The position numbers and the translations under genes are program-made. 64,000 bases of DNA from Hippopus hippopus (Eukaryota > Mollusca > Bivalvia > Cardiida > Cardiidae), in contig OX328105.1 in assembly GCA_946811185.2 (NCBI GenBank), positions 35,467,394 to 35,531,393 of the forward strand, written 5' to 3'. Under the pieces are notes generated by a model. It made no database searches. It saw nothing but the letters and a program-made list of their open reading frames with translations, and was not told where the DNA came from. Position 1 is the first letter of the stretch; each line of letters starts with the position of its first letter. Below, piece after piece: positions 53,128-63,959 of this stretch.

Positions 53128-53334
53128 GCCTAACAATTCCAGCGACCTTGATGATAGAGGCTTTTGAAAACATTGTATGAAAAAGAGAAAATGCTGGTAA
53201 CCAGCATTTTCTTTTTTTCTAACAGTGTTTTCTACCCTTTCAAGTGCAAATCTCTAGAACCACATTCAGTCTATTGTCTGCAAGTACTTTTAAAATAGTG
53301 AAATCTAAAAGTTTGTGTACTGGTAAAGAGTTAA
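53128..53334 (+). mobile_element. TTAA-A element, left end worn
   Basis: Expected centre GGTAACC; the right end TACTGGTAAAGAGTTAA is intact. Confidence 0.8.
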
Positions 53335-54378
53335 CTGCAGATTCTGTATTTTTTTGGGATGATTATTTTGAAGCAATTTAAAAATCCCATTGTAACAACT
53401 AAATTAGTTAAAAATGAAAAAAAAATACAAGAGGGAGCTTGTCTACCAATGTGAAATGATTTCATATGATTTTGGTCAATTAGGGATGATCTGGGTTGAA
53501 ATTATCAATATCAGTTGATTCAGTCCTGGTGACAGGTCACCTGTCCACACACATTTTCAGACTCATCTAACAGTAGCTTCGCTGGGCAAAATTGCCTTGC
53601 CTATAGACATTGCTATCACAACCTTTATACTTCGGACACCAAGGGTATTTTTTATCAATGATCACATTATTATGAAAGTTGTAACATAAAGTTTTTATCC
53701 TGCATTATCGTATTATTAAACTTACACCCGTTTTACTTAAGATCTTCACCAATTTAAGCAAAAATTATAAATCTGTCTGAGGATGCGAATCCATACACAA
53801 TGATGGAGGCCTATGACAGAAGCAGCCCATTGAAAATCATACCACAAAAATGACCAGGCAGCAGCAGATTAAACACCCTCCAGGGCTATGAATTCCAAGC
53901 CCAGAACAGTTCTGCCATCGGAGGATCCAGTCCTATTGGAATACTCTCCAATCATTGTAAAATTTGATTCTATGCAGTATCTCAGCCAATCAGATGTTAG
54001 TCTAGGAATGTAAAATTAGAATCATTTCTGTCTCAATCAGCTGGGAAGTCATGGATATCAGAATGAGAACCAAAATTGTGATGGTTGTTGAAAATCAGTC
54101 ATGTTCATATTTTGACTTTCAATATGTAAAATTATATCATTGTTGATGAAGTCCGTATGTATACAGAACTACAAATTGGATTGTAATTTCATTGCATTCT
54201 TATCTTGACCTATGATGGCCTCAAAAACACTATTGTTGTAGTAAAAGTGCTCACTGTAAATGGAATTGGATTAGCATCTTAAGCTACATGTAAAGTACTT
54301 TTTAGAAACATTCTGGCAATTTTCCGAAATTAAACAGGATTTTGTCTTGTCTTGTCTTTCTCTTGGCATATGGTCCTT
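53335..54378. other. Repeat-poor stretch with a GC-richer segment
   Basis: At 53780-53945 the sequence is GC-richer and reads protein-like in one plus frame (DANPYTMMEAYDRSSPLK up to a TGA at about 53860, then SRLNTLQGYEF). No splice acceptor is convincing. It may be a decayed exon or an old repeat. Confidence 0.25.
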
Positions 54379-54600
54379 ATTAACTCTTTAAAAACAGACA
54401 CATTGTTAGGTTTGTCCAAATTCAAAGCATTTGCAGTCTACATAATTATTTTCATGTTCCCGAAATGAAGGTGATTTGTCTTCTTTTTGCAACTATTTTC
54501 AAATGTCTTTGAAAGACAAATTTTGTGTTTTAGTAGCATTTCATATATTGTCTGCAAATGCTTTGAATTTGGATGAGACTGAAATTTCATCTCCTAACAA
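54379..54600. mobile_element. Two facing TTAA-A fragments
   Basis: A minus-orientation left end (CTCTTTAAAAACAGAC to CATTTGCAGTCTAC) is followed by a plus-orientation 3' part (ATTGTCTGCAAATGCTTTG). Confidence 0.5.
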
Positions 54601-54627
54601 GTTAGTACATCTTCATTGCAAAAGAGC

Positions 54628-54864
54628 TTAACTCTTTACCACACAATCCCGACTTTTAATGATCCTGAGAAAGAAGCCTTTTGAAAACATGGTATGAAAA
54701 GGAGAAAATGCTGGTAACCAGCATTTTCTCCTTTTCATACAATGTTTTCTATCCTTCACAAAACAATTTTCAATTTTTGAGCCATATTTATTTTGTCATG
54801 TGCAATTTTTTTTTAATGCTTTCAATTTGGACTAGTCTACAATTTTGTCGTTTGGTAGAGCTCA
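54628..54864 (+). mobile_element. TTAA-A element with paired arm changes
   Basis: Both arms carry GTATGAAAAGG in place of GTGGGAAAAGG. A T-run insertion splits TGCAAATGC. The right site is worn. Confidence 0.9.
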
Positions 54865-55012
54865 AGCTTTGTTGCTGATTGCTTTTTTGAGGCTCCAGAA
54901 AATACTGCACTTTAACAACCCTGAGGAAGAAGGTATGTAAAAGTCGGACATGAAAAATTACAGGTAATCTTCTTCCAACACTTTCAAGGACAAAGACTAT
55001 TATTAAAGGCCC

Positions 55013-55215
55013 AATGGTGACCAAAAGTAGACGCTGCAGGTTTTGAAATTCATTTTTCTGCCTGTGACTAACACTTGGACCAACCACCGTACAGTAACAG
55101 ACTGTCGCCTTCACACTAATTCATAAACTTGAACTTGTAAATGGTATGAACTAAATTTGAACGCATTGTTCACTTTGGCCATTATACAGACTTTAAACTA
55201 ATATTCAAAGTGTTT
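55013..55215. repeat. Element H, single arm
   Basis: TTAAAGGCCCAATGG, CTAACACTTGGACCAACC and AGACTGTCGCCTTCAC match an arm of 23167-23545 at reduced identity. Confidence 0.55.
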
Positions 55216-55216
55216 T

Positions 55217-55740
55217 CTGCAAATACTTTCAATACAAAAGAGTCCTAAACTTTGTTGTCAAGTTAGGATTTTATTTCAACTTTGAGGGTCTTCCACCTTT
55301 GGGTCGTACATTTAGTGAAAAGCAAGAAATGAAGGAAAGGGTCACAGACTGGTAAGGCCCGGAGCTCTATTATACCAGACAATTTGCCCATGCTAAAAAG
55401 TCCTTGGCTGATCTGCCCGCATTATTTGCTGCATCATTTTCCTGTCTCCAGTCAGAAATCAGACATTTTCCCTGTACAAAAAAATTATACCATTTTGTTC
55501 CAAGAACCAAATTTTATAATGATCGATACTTAGCAGGCTGAGGGCTAAACATTAGGTTCTTTTTTTGGACAGCATAGAGCAAGATCAAAAGACGAAGAAA
55601 GTGCAGTCTAATCATTAATCTACTCTTTTCTGTTTGTTGAGGTATATTCCGGTAACAGAATGGAACTTGCTATTAGGCAGAATTTGTCTGTTGGCTGACA
55701 ATACCTCTTTTCTTGGAGTTACAGCTTTATGAAAATTTAT
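55217..55740. other. Mostly unassigned stretch
   Basis: A worn B element is at about 55525-55635 (TTAGCAGGCTGAGGG then GGACAGCATAGAGCAAGATC). Confidence 0.35.
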
Positions 55741-55936
55741 GATCCTGTGATTTTAAGTCCCACAGGGACAATGCTTAAGAGAACACTGTGGAAAAAGGAG
55801 AAAATACTGGTGATTAGCATTATATCCTTTTCCCACAGTGTTTTTCAGCCTTTCAACATCAAAACCCTCTCCTTTTGTCTGCAAATGATTTCAAGATGAA
55901 CCTGCCTAAAGTGTTTTGCGTCTGATAAAGAGTCAA
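55741..55936 (+). mobile_element. TTAA-A element, left end worn
   Basis: Both arms carry CACTG/CAGTG for the consensus CATTG/CAATG, a paired change. Confidence 0.75.
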
Positions 55937-56867
55937 GTCCTTTCTGGAAAATAAAGATCAATGATGGCCTTGAGATCTTATATCAGCATTATTGTTATTG
56001 GTGATTCCAAAATGTTCATTGGAGAGCTGGACAATCCTTACTTCTACAGAAAATTAACATTTGCCGCAGTGTTAGTCAACAGTTGTTTATTCGATCAAGT
56101 ATTGGTTTATCTGTCAATCGGGGAAAGCGTTAAAAATATTTCAGACAGACAGTAGTAGACAGCAGGAGAAAAAAAAGTTAGACTTGCATAGCTGAAATAT
56201 TGCCCAGACTGTGTTTGCGATTAGTGAGCCAAACGCAATAGTTAGCTGTATTATGTAGTTGGACCAGTCAGTTGATTTCTGAACGGAATACTCTGAACGT
56301 CTGCTTCCGTTCTGAGAGTGTCGTCTGCATGGTAACTAAGAGAATTTTGTGGGATCTGATTTTCTTTTTTAGATTGGAGTTAGTTTGTGACATACTGTGT
56401 TTGCTGGACTTCAAACATTTCTCAGGTAGTTTAATTCTTTTTCAGTTTTTGCTTTTTTTTCCCCCTTAAGAAAATGATTGCGTTGTTTCAGATTATGGTT
56501 CCACTCAGGAAAAGGTTGAATTATTAAAAGGTGTTTGCTGTTGAATTTTTGACTGAAAATGATAAAAACATATGGTACTTTCAGGAAGGAAACTAGGTTT
56601 TTTAACTCTTTTAACCAGACATCAAAATCTTACAAGTCATAAAATAATCTATAAAAGTGGTAGATACAAAATTGTAACCGAATACTGAAATCTTATCTTC
56701 TGCAGTAAATGAAAAGGTTTTTTTCAAGTTGCAAAAAAAAAAACATGATTTCTCAATACATAGCTTTTTTTTTTTAGCTGAAACATCAAGTAGATTATCT
56801 AACAGTATAGTGACATGATCAACTGCAGGATATGGAAGGCCGAAGGAGAAAATGCAGTTGAGTATTG
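55937..56867. other. Unassigned stretch
   Basis: No gene or repeat family was recognised. AT-rich, with T- and A-runs. Confidence 0.3.
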
Positions 56868-57081
56868 TTAAACTAAAGACGAAATTTTGGACTGGAACAA
56901 GTTAAAAGCATTCACTTTGCAGACGACAAATTAAATGTTGCTTGAATGGTGATGTCTGTTATTGATAGGGTTGAAAACATAGAGATAGGAGAAGTTCCTA
57001 GTTACCAGCATTTTCTTCTATTCTCACAATATTTTCAAAAGGCTTCTTCCTCCGGATTCTTGAAATTTGTTATTGTGTGGT
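56868..57081 (-). mobile_element. TTAA-A element, diverged
   Basis: Both TTAA ends are kept. The first arm is strongly eroded and the second is moderately kept. Confidence 0.85.
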
Positions 57082-57090
57082 AAAGGGTTA

Positions 57091-57099
57091 AAAAAAAAG
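57091..57099 (+). repeat. Poly-G run
   Basis: Eleven G's (from 57089) follow an A-run next to a TTAA-A end. Confidence 0.85.
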
Positions 57100-57234
57100 G
57101 GGGGGGGGGTAGATGATTTCTTCAATGTATCATAGAAAGTCCCTTTTTTGAAAGAATGAACACTCGTCCTGTCAGTTACACCTGAAATTGCTTTTTTCAC
57201 AGAGCTGTTAAAACTCAGATTGTCGGGCAAATAG

Positions 57235-57423
57235 TTAAGGACCATGGGAAAGAAAGTTTTGAAAACATTGGGGTGAAATGCAGAAAATACTGGTACCTGC
57301 CATTTTCTCCCTTTCCAACAACTATTTTTTACCCTTTTCAATACCAAATTCCATCAATTTAGCCACACTCTTATTTTGCTTCCAGTACAAATAAGGCTAA
57401 AATTTTGTCTGATAAACGGTTAA
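57235..57423 (+). mobile_element. TTAA-A element, left end deleted
   Basis: First link of a three-element chain. Arms are diverged. The right end is TGATAAACGGTTAA. Confidence 0.75.
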
Positions 57424-57649
57424 CCATTCATCACACAGTCCCGAGTTTTAACAACCCTAAGGAAGAAGTCCTTTTGAAAACAATGTGGGAAAAGAAGAAA
57501 ATGCTGGTAACCAGCATTTTCTTCTTTTCCCGCAATGTTTTCTTCCCTACCAAGAACAAATTTCAACTTTTTAGTCACACTTAATTTGTCGTCTGCAAAG
57601 ACTTTCAATTTGGATGAGTCCAAAATTTTGTCATTTGGGAGAGAGTTAA
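57420..57649 (+). mobile_element. TTAA-A element, full length
   Basis: The length is 230 bp. It shares TTAA with both neighbours. Good hairpin with one C change (CCCGC). Confidence 0.95.
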
Positions 57650-57887
57650 CCCAGGACCATATAGTCCAGACTTGACCACCCTGAGTATGAAGAATTTTGA
57701 AATTTGAAAAGGGGGAAAAAAAATGGGAAAAGGAAAAAAAGTACTGGTTATCAGCATTTGCTCCTTTCCCACAATGCTTTCCATCATGTCTCGGACAAAT
57801 TTTATGTTTTGAGTAACATGTAATTTGTCGTCTGCAAATTCTATCAATTTAATTGAGACTAGAATTCTTTGTTTGGTAAACAGTTAA
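57646..57887 (+). mobile_element. TTAA-A element, diverged
   Basis: Third link. Centre reads GGTTATC on a plus flank, so it may also be centre-inverted, but erosion makes that uncertain. Confidence 0.85.
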
Positions 57888-57889
57888 AG

Positions 57890-58170
57890 ATTAATCCTTG
57901 CAGCCAGAGAGAAAGAAGGCTGTTAAAATTTGAAATACTGTAGAATGTTTCAGAATTAGCTGTGAAAACATAGATAATTTACCAATATATATGTTGTAAG
58001 GGATAAATACATACATTGGAAATCTTCAATTTGAGACAGGAAACGTCACGACAGTGATTTCTTTGATGGCCTCTAGAAAATAAAATGCACTTCTATATGT
58101 CAAAATCTATGCAACCTTGCAACCATCAAGGGCAACATTTGGCTTGAAGATACAAGATTAATTAAAATGA
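57890..58170 (+). repeat. Dispersed repeat D, copy 2
   Basis: AACATAGATAATTTACCAAT, ACATTGGAAATCTTCAATTT, CAAAATCTATGCAACC and AGGGCAACATTTGGCTTGAA match 17142-17395 in order. Confidence 0.65.
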
Positions 58171-58335
58171 AACGGGTTAAAAACTGGCTGAAAACCAGTA
58201 TAGATGTATCTTTAACTTATAACAATAGAAATATAAACTGTCCCTGCAGTTGACAGCTTTGGAAATCATTATGGGAAAAAGACGATTTCATATGTTTGCG
58301 GTTGCAAGTTAACTTGCTTTACCTCCTTCAGTCCA

Positions 58336-58495
58336 TACCAGACAACAGAAAAATTTCAGACTTGTTCAAATTAAAAGTAATTGCAGATGACAGGTGTAGC
58401 TCAAATTACGGTACTTTCTTCCTTTCCCACCATGTTTTCAAACCCCCTCTACCTCAGGGTCACAAAAACACTGGATTGTTTGGTAAATCGGTTAA
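58336..58495 (-). mobile_element. TTAA-A element, first arm deleted
   Basis: GTGTAGCTCAAATTACGG joins the second arm. The right end TTTGGTAAATCGGTTAA is present. Confidence 0.7.
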
Positions 58496-58537
58496 GTCTT
58501 TACAAGATGACCAACATTTCAGACATGTCCTTATGAA
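58492..58537 (-). mobile_element. TTAA-A end fragment
   Basis: It shares TTAA with the preceding copy and stops after CATTTCAGACATGTCC. Confidence 0.6.
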
Positions 58538-58542
58538 CCCAT

Positions 58543-58761
58543 AGCCGCCAAGTCCCAAGTTTTAACAACCCTGAGAAAGAAGGCTTTTGAAAACTTTGTA
58601 GGAAAAAGGAGAAAATGTTGGTAAACAGCACTTTCTCCTTTTCCCCCAGTTTTCTACCATTTCAAAGACAGAAATCATCTTTTGGAGCTACACTGATTTT
58701 GTCATCTGCAAATGCTTTCAATTCAGAAAGTCCTGTGACTTGTGGTTTGGTAACGAGTTAA
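58543..58761 (+). mobile_element. TTAA-A element, left end worn
   Basis: Right end TTGGTAACGAGTTAA. The second arm is shortened (CCCCCAGTTTTC). Confidence 0.82.
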
Positions 58762-58788
58762 ATGCAGGGGTTATAAGGAAAAAATTTC

Positions 58789-59020
58789 TTTAGCTCTTTA
58801 CTGCGCAATCCCAGTTTAAATGCGCTAAGAAAGAAGGCATTTGAAAACATTGTGGAAAAAGGAGAAAATGCTTGTAACCAGCATTTTCTCCTTTGCACAA
58901 AATGTTTTCCACACTTCCAAAGAGAAATTTCAGTTTTTTTTTTAGAAACAGTTAATTTGTCATCTGCAAATGCTTTCAATTTGAACTAGTCTATGATTTT
59001 GTCATCTGGTAAAGAGTTAA
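58789..59020 (+). mobile_element. TTAA-A element, full length
   Basis: The left end CTCTTTACTGCGCAATCCC and right end CATCTGGTAAAGAGTTAA are present, with a T-run expansion near 58933. Confidence 0.92.
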
Positions 59021-59723
59021 GCCTGTCTTTTACCTTTTTTTTCCTATATGCAAAGTGGTCTGCTGCAAGTCCAAAGCTGTCTGCTTGTGGTGAATTTGTC
59101 AGTTAAAAAGCTAGCATTACTTGTCACTGTCAGAAATAAGTATGGACCTTGTTTATGTCTTAAATAGGGAAAAAACAGTAAAATCTGTCATGATGGGCAC
59201 CCATCAAGCTAGCATATGTGTTAATATTGTGTTAAAAACTCATTTTTCCCATGTTATGCAATAAAGACTTTATTGTTAATGGTAGAGAAGAAATTTCAAC
59301 TTGGATATTCTTTATTTTTCCTAGATGTGTTTCTATCAAAGTTTCAATTTAAAAGCCATCTTTGCGTACAAATGAAAATAAGATGTCTTTGTTAAGATTT
59401 TTTTTTTAAAACTCACAGTACCAAATATAGTGTAATGCCCATTTAAGCGAGCATAAATTGAGCTCTCGTAGAAGGCATAGAGTTATGTTGAAACATACCT
59501 GTACTCAGCGAGCACTTGTCTTAAGTTGGAACGTTTTATGTGTCCCACATGTGCTTGCATTGTACAGTCTGATTATATTAGTTGACCAAAAAGGCTATTA
59601 TTATCTATTGCTTTTACCCAAGTCTTCATTGTATATACCAATTCGAATTATCTCTTTGATAGAAAATATTTTTTCGCCCCGAACAAAGGTATTGGTGAGG
59701 TAGCAAATATTGGTAACACTTTA
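59021..59723. other. Unassigned stretch
   Basis: No gene or repeat was recognised. Confidence 0.3.
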
Positions 59724-59901
59724 TTAACCCTTAAATCACTTGTTTTTGTGGACAGTGTAGATCAAGATCAGACTGCACAGAACGTGCAGTCTGATCTTGG
59801 ATCTATACTGTCCACTATTTTGTTAAATATTCTGGCCAAAAAAACCTTGGTACAGCAATATTTCAGATGATTTTCCTATTTTAAAATGTGTATTTTATTA
59901 A
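59724..59901 (+). mobile_element. TTAA-B element, shortened
   Basis: TTAACCCTTAAATC at the left. A near-perfect palindrome runs from GGACAGTGTAGATCAAGATC to the complementary CTATACTGTCC. The B right end is missing and TTAA is shared with the next copy. Confidence 0.8.
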
Positions 59902-60126
59902 CCCTTTACCACACAATGATGCCTTTTGACGCCCCTAAAAAAGAGGCCTTTTGAAAACATTGTGGGAAAAGGAGAAAATGCTGGTAACCAGCATTTTCTC
60001 CTTTTCCCACAAAGTTTTCTACCCTATCAAAGAAAAGTTGCGTCATTTGAGCCACTATGAAATTGTCGTCTGCAAATGCTTTCAATTTGGATAGGTCTTA
60101 AATTTTGCCGTGTGGTAAAGGGTTAA
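59898..60126 (+). mobile_element. TTAA-A element, full length
   Basis: The length is 229 bp. Perfect centre; both outer ends keep the ACCACAC and GTGTGGT pairing. Confidence 0.95.
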
Positions 60127-60145
60127 TTCAGTACTGTAAGGATTA

Positions 60146-60332
60146 AAACCAACCTGTGTTTCCACAGCCCTGAAGATAACTTCTGAAAACATGGGAAAAA
60201 CAGACCCCCTTTCTCTACAATGTTTTTTAACCTTACAGAAACTGATCCCATCATTTTAGACACATCTGTTTTTGTGCACAAATGTTTCCTTGATGGACAA
60301 GTCTAAAATAGTGTTTTCTTCTGTAGAGTAAA
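60146..60332 (+). mobile_element. TTAA-A element lacking the palindrome core
   Basis: GAAAACATGGGAAAAACAGA joins CTCTACAATGTTTTT, with the core removed. Confidence 0.6.
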
Positions 60333-60619
60333 ATTAGGGATATCTCCGCTGATCTGGACATCTCATGGTTTTATTGTCACTTCAGGGACAGTTACACAAG
60401 AAACCCTATTGGTTTTTGTTATAAATGTATATCTATCTCTCTTGCCAGACAAGTCAATAACAGGAAATATTGATTTAGTCTGGAGGTCCAGTATTCCTGG
60501 CCAGCCAGAAGTGGTCAGAGTGAATGACCCAATGTTATACAGTACAGTGTGTATGACACCAGTGAAAGACCAGATACTTTATTCATTCATTTTGGTTTGG
60601 CTGTTTTCAAAGAAAAGGC
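60333..60619. other. Unassigned stretch
   Basis: An open plus frame at 60409-60663 has no recognisable domain and runs into a TTAA-A copy. No gene is called. Confidence 0.3.
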
Positions 60620-60785
60620 TAATTCTTTACCAGACAACAAAAGTTAAAAATCAAGCAAATTGAAAGCAATTGCAGATGACGTATCAATTGTTGCTAAATT
60701 GATGGATTTGTCTCTCAAAGGTTAAAAAACATTTTAGGTCGAGGAGAAATACTGGTTGTCAGCATTTTATCCTCTTCTTATTATT
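60620..60785 (-). mobile_element. TTAA-A element, 3' truncated
   Basis: ATTCTTTACCAGACAACAAAA to a worn palindrome. Confidence 0.7.
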
Positions 60786-60919
60786 TGGTTAGGATTAAAG
60801 TTTAGCCCTCTTGTCCTCTGCATCTATGTTGTTTTCCCATGCCAAAAGTTTGACTCTTTCTGACATGTGTTTAATTACAGAAGATAATTTTATCTAACTT
60901 GGTTTAGTTGTTTAAGCCA

Positions 60920-61585
60920 TGGTTACATTTACAGTCATGCACATTGTTGTCCGTAGTTCATTTCAAACATAGTCTGCCGTAGTGTTACTATGGTCAACTA
61001 AGTTGAAGTACGTTCAAAGTGGGTTCAAAATTGGCAAAAAGGGGAAAGAGAAAGTCCAAGTAGGTTGAACTATGTGTTAGTACGGTCAACTACATTCAAC
61101 TGCGAGCAAAGTGTCTAGGGTTAACTAGGGTATCACTACATATAAACTATGTACTAAGTATGCACAACTGCGTTTAGTTAGTGTGAGCTGCGTTAAGCTA
61201 CAGTAAAATGTGGCTGCGCCTGCTCAGTACTGGTATGCAACAGTCATTGTACTTTTGGAAGTTGATGAGCCGGAAATTGCTGATCGCTTTTTCAGCCATG
61301 CTGCCTTGGAAGAAAAGATATTTCTCCAAAGCTATGGTCAACTACAGTACACACTATGGTTAAGTACACACTACGGTCACAACATCATAGTTAACCGTAA
61401 CCAATTTTTGAACATGTTAAAAAATTATGTACCTACTACGGGCAAATCGTAAGTTGAAACTATGTTCATTACTACGTTGAACTGCCGTTATCTACGTGTT
61501 ACTATATTCAACAATGTTTAATACGTTCATTTAGGCCAACTAGAGGGTCATTTCCCACTACGGTCAACTATGTAAGGTGTGACCA
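60920..61585. mobile_element. Terminal-repeat element O with CTACGGTCAACT motifs
   Basis: The inverted ends TGGTTACATTTACA and the complement of TGTAAGGTGTGACCA enclose about 666 bp. Both halves are filled with variants of CTACGGTCAACTATG in both orientations. The middle (61210-61320) is GC-richer and has an open frame beginning MAAPAQYWYATVIVLLEV. It has no recognisable domain and could be a transposase N-terminus relic. No clear target duplication. Confidence 0.6.
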
Positions 61586-61974
61586 CTAGTTTCACTGTCT
61601 TAAAGGCAGACCCATACCAAAAGGGCGGGTAACCTACAAAATATTTTTGGTACAGTGATACTCAATTCTTGACTCAGAATTTTCATTTAAAATGCAACTA
61701 AGCTGAAGGTTGGTTTGGTTATCTTTCTTGGGCGCCATTGACAAGTACACATAGTTTTTTTTGTTCATATATAGGTACTAATGTAAACTAGTAATTTTGT
61801 TTGCAGTGTCATATGAAAGCATTTCCTCACATAAGTATAAATACTTTTAAAGTAAATTTGGGCAGGTAATATATTTGCACTAGTCTTGTCTCTGAAGGTT
61901 ATGCATAAGCATCTTTCTGCCATAAGTGATTATATTCCAGGTAACAAATCTTTCTTATGAACTGACCTTAGTTT
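61586..61974. other. Unassigned stretch
   Basis: No repeat or gene was recognised. Confidence 0.3.
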
Positions 61975-62440
61975 TTAGCTGTACTGGACAAAGGTCAGCT
62001 GAGCTTCTGTCTGTCGGCTTGTCTTATACTCTTTTTCTTGTTTACACAATAAAGTCGGCATTTGTGGTCAGATTTCTGTGAAACTTGCATAGTTTATTTA
62101 TATTTTCAATAGCTTGAATTCTATACATTTTGAAAAACATCAAAGATTTTCTGAAGGAAAATTTACATTTCTTGCTTACAAAATCTAGTCAGCATTTTTT
62201 AATGTATTATCAAGGGTTTGAACCCTATCAAAAAAGAAGAAAATCCAGCAATTACTTTAGGAACAACAGCCATTTAATGACTTTAGTCTTGTTTACTCAA
62301 CATAGTCTATATTATTGGTCCCATTTCTTTGAAACTTGCAGGGCTTGTGTAATACAATGAGTACTAAGACCCCATCAAATATGGCTGGATTCAAATCAAC
62401 TGGTTTTGAGAAATTATGCTGAGATTATTTCACAATTTGT
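61975..62440 (+). repeat. Dispersed repeat E, copy
   Basis: TTTTTAGCTGTACTGGACAA then AAGTCGGCATTTGTGGTCAG and GAAACTTGCATAGTTTAT, as in 2729-3240. Confidence 0.6.
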
Positions 62441-62484
62441 TCAGTTCACCATGCCTGCTTATGCTGTTTCAGTGGGTTCGAACA

Positions 62485-62504
62485 AACACACACACACACA
62501 CACA
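62485..62504 (+). repeat. AC microsatellite
   Basis: About ten AC units, followed shortly by TGTGTGTG in opposite sense, so a small hairpin is possible. Confidence 0.9.
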
Positions 62505-62811
62505 TTGTTTTTGTGTGTGCATTAAATTTTGTCTTTTCTTATTTGCATCATGAATTCATACCATATGTTAGAAACTGAGCAAAATCACTGTCAGTAGAGC
62601 AATTCAGGCCCTCAAGGGCGTCAGATATAGGCTAATTTATGCCTTTGATTTCTTGAATATATTCAATTATAAATATGATTCTTGGAATACAATTTTCAAA
62701 AATCTAAACCTGACTACATTTATCAGGTTGTTGACAGAAACCTGATGCAAGGAAAAAGGAAAAAGCCTTGTTAATATAGAAAAGAAGCTAGGGTAGTGTA
62801 TACAATGATAA
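62505..62811. other. Unassigned stretch
   Basis: No repeat or gene was recognised. Confidence 0.3.
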
Positions 62812-63039
62812 TTAGCTCTCTACCAAATGTCATAATTTTAGGCTAGTCCAAATTGAAAGCATTTGCAGACAACAAAATAAATAGGAATGAAAAATTGAAA
62901 TTTGGGGAAGGGTAGAAAACATTAGGGAAAAAGGAGAAAATACTGGTTTCCAGCATTTTCTCCTTTTCCCACATTGTTTTTAAAAGGCTTCTTTCTCGGG
63001 TTTTAAAAAGTCTGGATTTGGATTGTGTGGTTAAGGGGT
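62812..63039 (-). mobile_element. TTAA-A element
   Basis: The left end CTCTCTACCAAATGTC, a good palindrome (centre GGTTTCC), and a right end with small insertions. Confidence 0.88.
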
Positions 63040-63407
63040 AACAACAAAAAATTTGTTTCTCAGATGAGGACTGTTGATTTGAACTTGTTTTGCCAATTGT
63101 TTGCAAGCAAATGTGGCAGCTTTGGTGCTAAATTTCCCAAGAACTTGATCTGGGGAAAAATTATTTTTAAATGAGAAATAAAGGCCAAAAACTTTGCAAA
63201 TGAAATGCTGTTTTCAAAGGATATAAGTACAGACATAAGTCGGGAATGTTTGCCAACTTCCATTGAAGATAATGCACTCTCTATTCTTCTGATCTAGGTC
63301 TTTAATGCCTCAAGAAAAAATAAAAAGTTCGAGCCAAGAAGGGATTAGAGCATTTCAATGCCATATTGAAACAGAGGAAATTAACCTTTACATTGTAGAG
63401 AGTATCA
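63040..63407. other. Unassigned stretch
   Basis: No repeat or gene was recognised. Confidence 0.3.
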
Positions 63408-63476
63408 ACACTTTGCCAGATGATATAATTTTAGACTTGTCCAAATTGAAAGCTCTGTAGATGTAAAAAAAAAAAA
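63408..63476 (-). mobile_element. TTAA-A end fragment, duplicated with flank
   Basis: CTTTGCCAGATGATATAATT to GAAAGCTCTGTAG. The flank GTAGAGAGTATCAAC also precedes the copy 150 bp downstream. Confidence 0.65.
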
Positions 63477-63556
63477 AAGTCCAATATTTATTTTATACCT
63501 GAATGGGCACAGTTGTAAAACACAATTTTCAAAATTCCACAGGATGTAGAGAATAT

Positions 63557-63730
63557 CAACTCTTTGCCAGATGACATAATTAAAGACTTGTCCAAATTGA
63601 AAGCTTTTTCAAACCTCAAAGAAAAAGTTTGATATCTATCTCTGAAAGGGCACAAAAAGTAAAACAATATTTTCAAAAGCCTGATTCCAGAGTGTGGCAA
63701 AAACTACAGGATTGTTTTGTGAAAGGTTGC
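63557..63730 (-). mobile_element. TTAA-A element, palindrome lost
   Basis: CTCTTTGCCAGATGACATAA to TTGTTTTGTGAAAGGTTGC. The flank shares GTAGAGAATATCAAC with the preceding fragment. Confidence 0.7.
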
Positions 63731-63959
63731 AACTCTTCCCTGAGACGATACAATTTTAGGCAAGTTCAATTTGAAACCATGTGCTGAAGAAAAATTTGTT
63801 GCAGCTCAAAAGATAGAATTTATCTGTAAAAGGGTAGAAAGCATTGAGGGAAAAAGAGGGAATGCTGGTTAACACCCTTTTCTCCTTTTCCCACAATGTT
63901 TTCCAAAGCATTCTCCCTCAAGGTTGTAAAAACTTGGGACTCTATGGTAAAGGATTTAA
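63727..63959 (-). mobile_element. TTAA-A element, diverged
   Basis: First arm AAAAAGAGGGAATGCTGG and second arm CTCCTTTTCCCACAATG. It shares TTAA with the last element. Confidence 0.85.

Noticed and set aside
60409..60663. 84-codon plus-strand frame beginning MVFVINVYLSLL
   Set aside because: It ends in a TTAA-A left end, has no recognisable domain and no splice support. Left unassigned.
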